Source: Lutimaribacter_A marinistellae (GTDB lineage Bacteria > Pseudomonadota > Alphaproteobacteria > Rhodobacterales > Rhodobacteraceae). From it: 64,000 nt of DNA. Under the pieces are notes generated by a model that saw only the letters and a list, made by a program, of their open reading frames with translations, was not told the DNA's origin and ran no database searches. Shown here in pieces: positions 43,412 to 51,812 of this stretch (positions are counted from its first letter, which is position 1; each line of letters opens with the position of its first letter). The DNA is taken from positions 145,768 to 209,767 of the forward strand of contig NZ_JBHRXI010000006.1 in assembly GCF_042648365.1 (NCBI RefSeq), read 5' to 3'. Position numbers and translations under genes: made by a program.

Positions 43412-44171
43412 TCATAAGCTCCTGATCGGCGGCCTGCGCTTCTTCGCGCATCATCTGCCAAAGTTGCGCCTGAAGACGGTCAAGCTGGGGATCACCTGTC
43501 TGGCGCTTGGCCAGCGGCACCGGAATCTCGATCACCTCGCGCACCCGACCGGGGCGGCGGGACAGAACCGCGATGCGATGTCCGAGCCTTACCGCTTCGG
43601 CAAGGTTGTGGGTCACGTAAACGGCGGTGAAAGGTTGCCGCGCCCACAGGGTGACCAGATCCTCCATCAGCAACTCGCGCGTTTGCGCGTCGAGCGCCGA
43701 AAGCGGCTCGTCAAGCAGCATCACGGCAGGATTCACGGCCAAGGCACGCGCGATGGCAACACGCTGGCGCATGCCGCCTGACAATTGCCGGGGCAGCGCA
43801 TTGTGAAAGTCCGACAGTTTCGTGCGGGCCAGCACATCTCCTATGATATCGTCGCGCTGCGCCTGCGAGAGCTCGTGATCCTCGAGCGCCAGCGACACGT
43901 TCCCGGCAACGCTGCGCCACGGCAGCAGGGCGAAATCCTGGAACACGAAGGTCAGCGGGTTCAGGCAGTCCGCGGGCGGCTCCCCAAATTGAAGCACCCT
44001 GCCCTGCCCGGGCCGCTCCAACCCGCCCAGTATGCGCAAGAGCGTGGACTTGCCACAGCCCGAAGGCCCGATCACGCACAGGATTTCGCCCGCCGGAATG
44101 GCAAGCGAGATATCTTCCAGCACCACCATGTCGCCATAGTGATGGGTCAGCGCCTCGGTTCTCAGTTCCAT
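43404..44171 (-). CDS. ABC transporter ATP-binding protein, nitrate/sulfonate/taurine type
   Basis: 255 residues. Walker A GPSGCGKST (36-44), signature 'LPRQLSGGMRQRVAIARAL', Walker B 'VMLLDEPLSALD', H-loop 'AVYVTHNLAEAV'. Energises the transporter with the permease downstream. A GC hairpin of about 45 bases separates it from the binding-protein gene. Confidence 0.92.
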   Translation of the reverse strand: MELRTEALTHHYGDMVVLEDISLAIPAGEILCVIGPSGCGKSTLLRILGGLERPGQGRVLQFGEPPADCLNPLTFVFQDFALLPWRSVAGNVSLALEDHELSQAQRDDIIGDVLARTKLSDFHNALPRQLSGGMRQRVAIARALAVNPAVMLLDEPLSALDAQTRELLMEDLVTLWARQPFTAVYVTHNLAEAVRLGHRIAVLSRRPGRVREVIEIPVPLAKRQTGDPQLDRLQAQLWQMMREEAQAADQELMNV

Positions 44172-44216
44172 GAAGAATGGGTGGTCCCGGACGGGCGCAC
44201 GGCCCGCCCGGTCGGC

Positions 44217-45230
44217 TTACATGGTATCGACATACGAGCTGTCGACAAGCGTTTCGGTCGTGATCTCGTCCTTGATCAGCCCCTCGGACTTGAACCATCC
44301 CAGCTGGTCCTCGACCGATCCCATGTTCAGCGCGGCATTCGCGTTGATGCGCATCGCACCGTTGCGGATCGAGGGTGCCGCCTTTTCGTATTCGCGGTCG
44401 GTATAGACGTATTTGTGAATAAGCTTGACCATGTCCTCGGCCGCCTCGTCACCGGCGGTCTTGTCCACCAGCGCCGCATTGAAATCGGCCGCCCCGCGCG
44501 AGAAGGCCCGCAAGAAAGCTTCGGACTTGGCGCGTTCGTTTGCGGCATTCTCGGCCGAGGTAAAGACGGTGGTAACCTGATAATCGGGGATGTAATCGGC
44601 CACTTGGCCGATGGTCTGCACCGCCCCGGCCCCTGCAAGCGCCTTGGCGATATGGGGTACGATGGACCATGCATCGACCTGGCCCGACTTCATCGCGCCG
44701 ATGATCGCCCCCACCTTCTGCAAGGGTTTGAACGAGACCGAGGCCCCCTCGGCACCGGCGATTTTCGAGCCCATGTAGTGGAAGGATGAACCCGGTTGCG
44801 TCACGGCGAATGTCTTGCCGTCAAGCTGCGCAGGGCTTGTCAGGCCGGCCTCGTAAGCGGCATTCGATGCCAGGATCATCTGCCCGTCGATACCCTTTTC
44901 CTCGCTGAGCGCGCCGCCAATCACCTTGGTCGCGCCCTTTTCCGCAAGGCTGATCAAGCCACCCGTTATGGCAGTCACGGCATAATCGGCATCTCCGCTG
45001 GCAATGGCGACCGCCATCGGCTGCGCCGCCTCGAAGAACCGGAACTCAACATCAAGCCCCTCATCGGTGAAATAGCCGCGCTCGAACGCGACGAAGGACG
45101 CCGCATGGCTGGTGAAGCGCAATGCGCCCACGGTCAATTTCGTATTGGCCAGCGCGGGCGTTCCCAGCATCGGCAAGCTTGCCGCGCCTCCCATCAATCC
45201 GAGCGCGCCGCGCCGTGTGAAACCGGTCAT
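44217..45230 (-). CDS. ABC transporter substrate-binding protein, NMT1/TauA-like
   Basis: 337 residues. A twin-arginine-like leader ('TRRGALGLMGGAASLPMLGTPALA') suggests export by Tat rather than Sec. The mature protein begins 'NTKLTVGALRFTSHAASFVAFERGYFTDEGLDVEF', typical of NMT1/SsuA-type binders of small sulfonates, nitriles, pyrimidine precursors or aromatic acids. First gene of the transporter operon (GGGAGG site). Ligand cannot be assigned. Confidence 0.9.
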   Translation of the reverse strand: MTGFTRRGALGLMGGAASLPMLGTPALANTKLTVGALRFTSHAASFVAFERGYFTDEGLDVEFRFFEAAQPMAVAIASGDADYAVTAITGGLISLAEKGATKVIGGALSEEKGIDGQMILASNAAYEAGLTSPAQLDGKTFAVTQPGSSFHYMGSKIAGAEGASVSFKPLQKVGAIIGAMKSGQVDAWSIVPHIAKALAGAGAVQTIGQVADYIPDYQVTTVFTSAENAANERAKSEAFLRAFSRGAADFNAALVDKTAGDEAAEDMVKLIHKYVYTDREYEKAAPSIRNGAMRINANAALNMGSVEDQLGWFKSEGLIKDEITTETLVDSSYVDTM

Positions 45231-45299
45231 CTAGGTTCCTCCCCTGTTGTCGGGGGCAGGTTAGGCCAGCCGCGACGGCACATGCAATCCGCGATTGGC

Positions 45300-45956
45300 T
45301 CAACTCACCAGCAACCGCAGCCCCTGTGTGACGTCCGAGCGTACGGCAAGGCGCAGGCCCGGCTCGTCGCCCGCCTTGAGCGCCGCGATTATCAGCTTGT
45401 GGTGATGCGGCGGATCGGTTCGGCGCAACCGGCCATAAAGCGCGCGCATCGTTGGCCCGAGCTGCAACCAGACCGTTTCGGCCATGGCCAGCATCGCCGG
45501 GGCCTGCGCCCGCAAGTAAAGCGTCCGGTGGAATTCGAGGTTCGCACGAATGTATCCCACAGCGTCCCGCTTGGTCACCATCTCGGCGACGGTCATGTTG
45601 ATGACCTGCAACCGGTCGATCAGCGCGATATGCGCCCGCGGCAGGGCGCGACTGGCCAGTTCGACCTCGAGCAGCGCACGCAGGGCCGCCAGTTCCTCGA
45701 TCCGGTCATTGCTCAGCTCCGGGGTCGAGACACGACCCGAGGAGGACAGGAACAACGCGCCCTCGGCCACCAGTCTGCGCACGGCTTCGCGCGCAGGGGT
45801 CATCGACACGTCGAAATCCTTGCCAATGCCCCTCAGGGTCAGCGCCGCTCCCGGCGCGATCTCTCCGTGCATGATCCGGGTGCGGAGCGTGCGATAGACC
45901 CGGTCGTGGGTCGCAGGAGTTGCAGGGGCGGCATCGCCGGGGCGCGTGGTCAGCAT
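45300..45956 (-). CDS. GntR-family regulator, FCD (FadR-like) subgroup
   Basis: 218 residues from ATG 45956. N-terminal winged HTH 'VYRTLRTRIMHGEIAPGAALTLRGIGKDFDVSMTPAREAVRRLVAEGAL', then an all-helical FCD ligand domain with metal-binding His residues ('NLEFHRTLYLRA', 'HHHKLIIAALKAGD'). Directly upstream of the ABC transporter operon on the same strand, so probably regulates uptake of its substrate. Confidence 0.9.
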   Translation of the reverse strand: MLTTRPGDAAPATPATHDRVYRTLRTRIMHGEIAPGAALTLRGIGKDFDVSMTPAREAVRRLVAEGALFLSSSGRVSTPELSNDRIEELAALRALLEVELASRALPRAHIALIDRLQVINMTVAEMVTKRDAVGYIRANLEFHRTLYLRAQAPAMLAMAETVWLQLGPTMRALYGRLRRTDPPHHHKLIIAALKAGDEPGLRLAVRSDVTQGLRLLVS

Positions 45957-45987
45957 GAAACCTATGTGATCACAAATCGCCGCACGG

Positions 45988-46680
45988 TCAATCCGCCACG
46001 TCGAAACGATAGCGGTGCAGCGCACTGCCTTCGGCCCGCAACCAGGCCCGCTGCGCACCATAGGGTCCGTGAATACGCTCAACCTGCGCCCAGAAGCGCG
46101 GCGAATGGTTCATCTCGGCCAGATGCGCGACCTCATGCGCCGCGACATAGGCCAAGACATCGGGCGGCGCGAGGATCAGCCGCCATGAGAACATCAGCGC
46201 GCCCTCGGACGAGCACGACCCCCAGCGCGAGCGCGTATCGCGGAGCGTGATCCGCGCGTAGGATAAGCCCAGCCGCACGGAATAAAGGTCGCAAGCCGCA
46301 ACCAGCCTGTCGCGCGCCAGTTCCCGCAGGAACCGTTCCAGCCGCCGCGCCGCACCTGCCACGGGGACGGCGATCTCGTCTTGGCCCAGCGTGATCCGCC
46401 GCCCCGATGTGGCCACGATTCGGCGTTCTACCCCTTCGACCGGGACGGAACCGCCCGGCCCGACCGCCGCGACAGGCGGCCGCGCGCCAAGGTGGTGGCG
46501 GATCCACTCCTCTTTCTCGCGCGCGAACTTCAGCGCGTCGCGCTCGGCCACGTAGGGCGGCAACGTCAGCGTAACCCGTCCATCGACCTGAGAAATCCGC
46601 AAGGAGATACGCCGCGCGCGGGCGGTCCGGCGCAGTGTGATCGCAACCAGCGGGTTGCCGTTGAGATAACGCGTTCCCAT
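45988..46680 (-). CDS. YgjP-like metallopeptidase (DUF45, M48 clan)
   Basis: 230 residues. Zinc-binding HEVAH (182-186) with a third His at 192 ('EMNHSPRFW') and the family motif 'TRSRWGSCSSEGALMFSWRLILAP'. Cytoplasmic, no signal peptide. Family members are predicted zinc proteases of unknown substrate. Confidence 0.88.
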   Translation of the reverse strand: MGTRYLNGNPLVAITLRRTARARRISLRISQVDGRVTLTLPPYVAERDALKFAREKEEWIRHHLGARPPVAAVGPGGSVPVEGVERRIVATSGRRITLGQDEIAVPVAGAARRLERFLRELARDRLVAACDLYSVRLGLSYARITLRDTRSRWGSCSSEGALMFSWRLILAPPDVLAYVAAHEVAHLAEMNHSPRFWAQVERIHGPYGAQRAWLRAEGSALHRYRFDVAD

Positions 46681-46782
46681 ATGCGGGTTACACCCCGGGC
46701 CAAAAGTTTTGACAGCACCCTGCGCTTGTGGCAGGTGACCGGAATCGTCGACACGACTCAGCAGATATCAAGGGGATTTCTT

Positions 46783-47109
46783 ATGCCCAAGGAAGAATGG
46801 GGCGTAAAGCGCGTTTGCCCGACCACAGGCAAGCGGTTCTACGACCTGAACAAGGACCCGATCGTCAGCCCCTACACGGGAGAGATCGTGGAATTCGAGA
46901 ACGGCAAGAGCCGTATGATCGCCGCCGATAACGAGGACGCGGCGACCGCAAAATCGCGGGAATCGACCGAGAGCGACGACATCGTCCTGGATGATGACGA
47001 TGACGTGGATGTCGATCTGGGCGATGATGTTCTGGACGATGACGATGACGAAGACAACGTCTCGCTCGACGAGATCACCGATGTCTCGTCCGAGGACGAC
47101 GATTCCTGA
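46783..47109 (+). CDS. TIGR02300-family acidic protein
   Basis: 108 residues. The N-terminal half 'EEWGVKRVCPTTGKRFYDLNKDPIVSPYTGE' is the conserved TIGR02300 core, perhaps a small metal-binding fold (the single Cys argues against a zinc ribbon). The second half is almost entirely Asp/Glu with Val/Leu. Function unknown; restricted to alphaproteobacteria as far as I know. Last core gene before the tRNA-Ala at the island boundary. Confidence 0.88.
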   Translation: MPKEEWGVKRVCPTTGKRFYDLNKDPIVSPYTGEIVEFENGKSRMIAADNEDAATAKSRESTESDDIVLDDDDDVDVDLGDDVLDDDDDEDNVSLDEITDVSSEDDDS

Positions 47110-47249
47110 TACCCGCCGCGGGCGCCCCGGCGCCCGCCTCCGAACCGGCCGCGGAAAAAATCGCAAGCCTCCGCTTTTTGCCCTTGCACTCGCCGCCGCC
47201 GTTTCATAATTGTCCGCCACCGCAGCGACGACAGCCGTTTTAGCGGTCC

Positions 47250-47325
<76 letters not shown>

Positions 47326-47389
47326 AATCATTCAAGTTAAACAAAATAGCTTAACATCGGAATGGTGTGACACACAGGTGTGACACAGG

Positions 47390-47587
47390 ATGAAGCCTCC
47401 TGCTTATCCCAACCGGTCAAGACACGGCATCTTTTTCTTCCGCTGGCCAATACCAAATTCTGATCGGGCTGCAGGCAAGTCTTTGCACGAGATACCCGAG
47501 CGCCTCAATCGGGTAGGCGTAGAGACAGCCAGAGGAGGCCGCTGGCAGGCCTTACAGATAAATCGGGCCACGCGCCCGCGCAGCTGA
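47390..47587 (+). pseudogene. Chimeric remnant: integrase N-terminus joined to a resolvase C-terminus
   Basis: 65 codons. The first 23 or so residues ('MKPPAYPNRSRHGIFFFRW...') match the N-terminus of DUF6538-type tyrosine integrases that sit beside tRNA genes. From about residue 30 the sequence changes to 'SLHEIPERLNRVGVETARGGRWQAL', the C-terminal end of a serine recombinase (Pin/resolvase family). Two unrelated recombinase fragments are thus fused in one frame, probably by deletion between them. A short repeat GTGTGACACA-AGG occurs twice just upstream (about 47366-47390). Confidence 0.65.
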
Positions 47588-47684
47588 ACGCAGGATAGCG
47601 TCTGTACGGCGCTCTCAGAAGCATTTTGAGGGTGTTGTTGCGCAACTCGCACTTGAGACGTGATGGCCCCATACCCCACTGACG

Positions 47685-48037
47685 TCATGGGATGCGGCCA
47701 ATCTCGGCGGTGCCGAGGGTGTTGAAGCGGTTCATAAGGGCGACGCTGATATGGATTTCTGCGGTCTGGCGGTCGGCGTCTCTTGCCATGATGCGCTCGC
47801 CGAAGGCTTTCAGGCAGCGCATCCTTGCCTCGATGCGGCTGCGGGCGTGGTATTCCGTCCAGCGTTTCCAGAAGGCCCTGCCGTAGTATCGCGTCGCACG
47901 CGGGTTTCGTTTCGGGCGCGTGCCGGCGGGCAGTCATCTTTCCATAGCCGCCCGTTCTTGCGGATCGGAATGATCGGAATACCTTTGAGGCCTGCATGGA
48001 AGAGGCAGGCTACGCGAATGACGTGCGAGCTGGAATG
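47685..48037 (-). pseudogene. IS5-type transposase, C-terminal remnant
   Basis: Reading the minus strand with one frameshift gives 'IPIRKNGRLWKDDCPPARARNETR', then 'YYGRAFWKRWTEYHARSRIEARMRCLKAFGERIMARD' and 'ADRQTAEIHISVALMNRFNTLGTAEIGRIP' to a stop at 47685. This is the C-terminal third of IS5-family transposases common in Rhodobacteraceae. The N-terminal part is missing; istB-like sequence begins directly beyond it. Confidence 0.7.
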
Positions 48038-48071
48038 ATGGGACACTCCGTTAAAATTCACGCGGCGCGAA

Positions 48072-48296
48072 GTGAATCTCCCCTTCGCGCAGACCGGCGG
48101 CCAGCTGCTATCCCATCTCATCAGCCGCCTCTACGAGCGAACCTCGATCATAGTGACGACCAATCTCGACTTCGGGGAATGGCCTTCGGTCTTTGGCGAC
48201 GCGAAAATGACTACTGCGCTGCTAGACCGCCTGACCCATCACTGCGACATCGTTGCAACCGGCAACGAAAGTTGGCGCTTCAAGACCCGAGAATGA
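48072..48296 (+). pseudogene. IS21-family istB, C-terminal remnant
   Basis: 74 codons, 'NLPFAQTGGQLLSHLISRLYERTSIIVTTNLDFGEWPSVFGDAKMTTALLDRLTHHCDIV', the C-terminal part of the IstB AAA+ helper of IS21 transposition, including the sensor region. The Walker A half and istA are absent. Left over from an insertion now mostly deleted. Confidence 0.85.
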
Positions 48297-48365
48297 CCGG
48301 CACCCACGCTGGCTCGATACAGCTGCGCTGTATGGGGGCTACATCGCATCGGGCCAGCTAGCCTC

Positions 48366-48548
48366 TCATCGTGCGTCAATCCACGCCTGGACAACCGTTG
48401 CGCGCCAGCCGACTGCACGTTTGCTGAGCTTGATCGAAGCCGGAAATGTCCCCTCGCTCATCATGGCATAGAGGGTGCTGCGCGAAAGTCCTGTCAGGGC
48501 CATCACGTCTTTACATCTCAATATTCGATCAGGATTTGTCATAACCAT
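48366..48548 (-). CDS. AlpA-family regulator / excisionase-like protein
   Basis: 60 residues (or 58 from Met3). Single MerR-like winged HTH: 'ILRCKDVMALTGLSRSTLYAMMSEGTFPASIKLSKRAVGWRATVVQAWI', the AlpA signature. In P4-like elements AlpA controls integrase expression and excision. Lies about 200 bases downstream of the inactivated integrase. Still open, but its partner is broken. Confidence 0.85.
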   Translation of the reverse strand: MVMTNPDRILRCKDVMALTGLSRSTLYAMMSEGTFPASIKLSKRAVGWRATVVQAWIDAR

Positions 48549-48743
48549 TTACTTGGTTTCGTTCATGAAAAACAGGAGGAGATGCTCAGACCTGATGCGT
48601 GTCGCCTCCCGCCGGGCGGGGCGTTCCTTGCGGAACAGGAAACGACACATCGTCATCGTTATGATGGCAGGACACTAACTGTGCAATTTACGTCCTACAA
48701 GCCACTTTCGTGATCTTTGGACCAAAATAGAACATCTTGAGTC

Positions 48744-49956
48744 CTAGGGTGTCGTATGACGTGCGCTGCCGTCAGCAAGTTTCTGTAAATACTCGCCCCA
48801 CCACGAAGCAATTCGGACCCTTTCATCCCAATGAGTGCTCCGCGCATAGGCTTTCCGAATCTCATTCCTTTCCACGTGAGCAAGTGCACGTTCGATTGCA
48901 TCTGCACTCCATAGGCCAGATTCGTTCGCCAAGGTGGAAAATGTCGCACGGAACCCGTGAGCGGTCATGTCCTCGCCGCTATACCCCATACGACGCAGCG
49001 CTGCGTTTAACGTATTCTCACTCATGCATCGCTTCGAAGATTCGGATGGAGGGAAACAACAACCGCCCCCAGCCCGTCAGCTCCTGAAGCTCGCTTAACT
49101 TGCCCAGCGCCTGAGAGCACAAAGGCACCGTATGAGCGCGTCGCATTTTAGCGCGGTGTCCCGGGACCGTGCAAGTTGCCTTATCCAGATCGATCTCCTC
49201 CCACTCTGCCATGCGCAGTTCGCCTGGCCGTAAGGCGGTCATTGCCAAAAGCTGAGGCGCAATTCGGGTAGTCGGTTGTCCGTCAAAGCCCTCGATAGCG
49301 CGCATTAGGCCACCCACCCGCTCGGGGTGAATGAGGGCAGACCGATGGGTTACAGGGGCTCGTGTCAACGCATCCTTGAGGCCAAAAGTCGGATCGTTTT
49401 CGATTAAGCCCTGCGAAATAGCATATCGAAATATCTGGCCAGCGGCTGACCGCATACGTAGCGCGGTTTCGTTGCGCCCCTTTGCTTCCATCTTTTTCAG
49501 AGGTACGAGAACGTCCCGCGCGCTAATCTGGCTGATAGGATAGCTGCCCAGATCCGCACATGGGAGGGCGTGGAGCCATTCTGTTTTCGCCAAGGTCGAG
49601 GCGGCTTTGCCTTCCAAGTGCTATTTCTCCAAAAGGGCATCGGCAAGCTTGCTGAATGTTGCCCGCTGCTCCGCTTCCATTGTGGCCTGCTCTTTCTTGC
49701 GCTCGAAGGAAGGATCCCGACCCTCGGTAAGCATCTTGCGCGCCTTGTCTCGCTTATCCCGAGCTTGTTTGAGGCTCAAATCCGGGCACTTCCCAAAGGA
49801 GACCAATTTCTCCTTCCCCGCCCAGCGATATTTGAACCGCCAAAGTTTCGGCCCGCCGGGATTGACCAGCACAAACAACCCATCGAAGTCCGCTTGTTTA
49901 TAGGGCCTTTCTTTTGGTTTCAGCGCACGGAACTTGGCATCGCTCAACACAGGCAT
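48744..49956 (-). pseudogene. P4-type tyrosine integrase, inactivated
   Basis: Three collinear pieces of one P4-type integrase. The N-terminal DUF4102 domain (49956-49621, 'MPVLSDAKFRALKPKERPYK') ends at an in-frame TAG at 49621-49623, and homology continues at once ('LEGKAASTLAKTEW', to 49018). A frameshift near 49025-49040 then moves homology to another frame ('MSENTLNAALRRMGYSGEDMTAHGFRATF', to 48744). Catalytic residues are still recognisable: Arg in 'ALRPGELR', His/Arg in 'HGFRATF', His in 'ALAHVERN', Tyr in 'IRKAYARS'. Two independent lesions make it non-functional. Oriented towards the tRNA-Ala. Confidence 0.88.
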
Positions 49957-50120
49957 CTGGGGGTACCCTTATTTCAAGACTTCGGCGGTACCCCTACACA
50001 TACCCCCATTCGGGGTAGATTGAGCGGTGTCGCTTCGGACAACGTCGGACGATAGGTCCAACATTTTCGACAAAATTCAGGCTATTAGAAGAGGCTTCAA
50101 ACCACAACTGTAAGTGATTG

Positions 50121-50146
50121 TGGTGTCCGGGGGCGGAATCGGAACA
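50121..50146 (-). other. tRNA/tmRNA 3'-end-like fragment, candidate att site
   Basis: On the minus strand the sequence ends GATTCCGCCCCCGGACACCA, the shape of a tRNA or tmRNA T-arm, acceptor and CCA, though the T-loop has one extra base (TTCCGATT). No complete gene surrounds it. It lies about 100 bases upstream of the intact integrase, in a 286-base spacer otherwise holding only a hairpin (ACCACAA/TTGTGGT, 50100-50123). It could be the attachment-site remnant of that integrase. Confidence 0.45.
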
Positions 50147-50207
50147 CTACGTGATTAATTTCTTAGTCATTGTTTTTAATAAACATTTTTTATTGGCAAA
50201 ACACTTG

Positions 50208-50230
50208 TTGTGTAGCAAATTGTGTAGCAA
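50208..50230 (+). repeat. Direct repeat TTGTGTAGCAA upstream of the integrase
   Basis: Two exact copies (50208-50218 and 50220-50230) with a period of 12 bases, ending 12 bases before the integrase ATG. Placement suggests integrase/excisionase arm-binding or autoregulatory sites. Confidence 0.65.
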
Positions 50231-50242
50231 CTTAAAGCGATT

Positions 50243-51604
50243 ATGGCAGGCCTTATCAAGCGCAATGGAACTTGGCATCTAAGGATGCGTGTACCGGTTC
50301 GCTACAGTTCGGTGGAGCACCGAAAGGAGCTACACCGCAGCTTGAAGACCGGCGATCGAAAACAGGCTGAAGCCCGACGCGCGATAGTCGAAGCACAGAT
50401 ATTGGACGAGCTGGACGCACGGCTTGCTGTTCAGGGGCCGAGCGACAGAGAATCTCGGTTTGAAGCCATTGCAAAGCTATCGAGCAACCGCGGGTATGCA
50501 TACAAAACGGCAGGGGAGCTTGCAGGCGGGCCGATTGAAGACGTGCTGGGCAGAGTAACGAAGCTGATCGCTTCCGGGGATGAACCTGGATCATTAGCAT
50601 CCCAAGCCTTGCTTGGCGCCGTAGAACGGCCACGCCTCACGCTGACCGCGGTTGCGGAAAGTATGGCCGAACGGTTCGAAGAAGAGGTCAAGTATAAGAC
50701 CCCCAAGCAAAGAGATACATGGGGTGCGAGGTGGACGCGGCCAGCATCGAAATTGGTTTCTTTTTTGGGCTATGACCCTGTGCTCGAAGAGTTGCAGAGG
50801 CAAGAAGCACTCAGTTTCGTCGGCAGTCTCAAAAAGCAGGTCCTAGAAGGAAATTTAAAGGGCGGATCCGCGAAGAAGGACATCCAAAACCTCAACCTGC
50901 TTTGGAAGAAGTACCACCTTTCAATCGGAGTAGATGAGACCGAGATTCCTCGTTCCCCCTTCAGAGGTCTTGGCGCAGGCCTCGATCGCAACGACACTGA
51001 AGGGCGCAAGAAAGAAGTCCCCATCGAGTACATTAATCGCATAGTCGCACCCGGCGCACTTGGCGCACTGAACCAAGACCTTGCGGACATCATACTGGTT
51101 CTTGTGGAGACCGGTTGCCGCCAGAATGAGGTAACCGACATACCGCCGGACTCAATTTTCTTGGACCACGTCATACCCCATATTTGGGTACGACATGAGA
51201 CAGGCGACAATGCTCGAGAAGTGAAGAATAAAGTCACCAGCCGTCCCGTGCCACTCGTGGGAGTGGCGCTGCAGGCAATGAAAAGGCATCCTTCAGGCTT
51301 TCCGCGATATCGCGGCAAGGGCACTTTCTCAGGCTCGGCAAACTTGAGATTGAAACAGTTGGCACTGCTTCCCGAAGGGGTAACAATAGGCGGCCTACGG
51401 CATTCATTTGAAACGCGCCTAAAGAACGCTGGGGTTCATAGTGATGACAGAGGAGAGCTAATGGGACATAGCGTTAGGCGAATTAGAGGGCGCGAGCATT
51501 ATGGGGATCAAATGTCTCTCGAGCGTAGGCTACAATTCCACCAATTAATTGAACTGCAGCCTAAGAATGAAAACATTCACTATTTAGATCGCAATCAATT
51601 GTAA
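50243..51604 (+). CDS. Tyrosine recombinase/integrase, DUF6538 type, apparently intact
   Basis: 453 residues. N-terminal DUF6538-like arm-binding region ('LIKRNGTWHLRMRVPVRYSSVEHRKELHRSLKTGD'), a core-binding domain (about 130-230) and catalytic domain with Arg293 ('ETGCRQNEV'), Lys329/331, Arg386 ('GGLRHSFETRL'), His409 ('LMGHS') and nucleophile Tyr420 ('REHYGDQ'). The box II His three residues before Arg386 is Gly. Probably the recombinase that brought in the defence-like operon starting 208 bases downstream. That gap (51605-51812) shows no other feature. Confidence 0.9.
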   Translation: MAGLIKRNGTWHLRMRVPVRYSSVEHRKELHRSLKTGDRKQAEARRAIVEAQILDELDARLAVQGPSDRESRFEAIAKLSSNRGYAYKTAGELAGGPIEDVLGRVTKLIASGDEPGSLASQALLGAVERPRLTLTAVAESMAERFEEEVKYKTPKQRDTWGARWTRPASKLVSFLGYDPVLEELQRQEALSFVGSLKKQVLEGNLKGGSAKKDIQNLNLLWKKYHLSIGVDETEIPRSPFRGLGAGLDRNDTEGRKKEVPIEYINRIVAPGALGALNQDLADIILVLVETGCRQNEVTDIPPDSIFLDHVIPHIWVRHETGDNAREVKNKVTSRPVPLVGVALQAMKRHPSGFPRYRGKGTFSGSANLRLKQLALLPEGVTIGGLRHSFETRLKNAGVHSDDRGELMGHSVRRIRGREHYGDQMSLERRLQFHQLIELQPKNENIHYLDRNQL

Positions 51605-51812
51605 TAAGCTGACCAGTCGGCAGTTGCTGAATGACCGCACCAAGTCTCGTTTTAATAGGTGTCTTTATTCTTTTTCCAAAATGCCAAAGCAATCATTTGC
51701 AAAACTCATATGCTTGCCATCCGATCGCAAAGTCACTTCAATAACATTGCTGTACTGGGCGGGATGTGGTCAAGTGCGATGCTAGCTGCCGGAGCAACAG
51801 AGTGGTGTTCAT

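Noticed and set aside
47118..47175. Terminator after the TIGR02300 gene
   Set aside because: A GCGGGCG/CGCCCGC hairpin is present, but the following T run is weak and displaced.
47404..47997. 197-codon minus-strand frame in the island debris
   Set aside because: The composition is Arg/Pro/His-rich and non-homologous. The real signal in this stretch is a frameshifted IS5 transposase tail in other frames.
50121..50146. A complete tmRNA or tRNA gene
   Set aside because: Only the 3' end shape is present, with one extra T-loop base; no matching 5' acceptor strand or anticodon arm could be found nearby.
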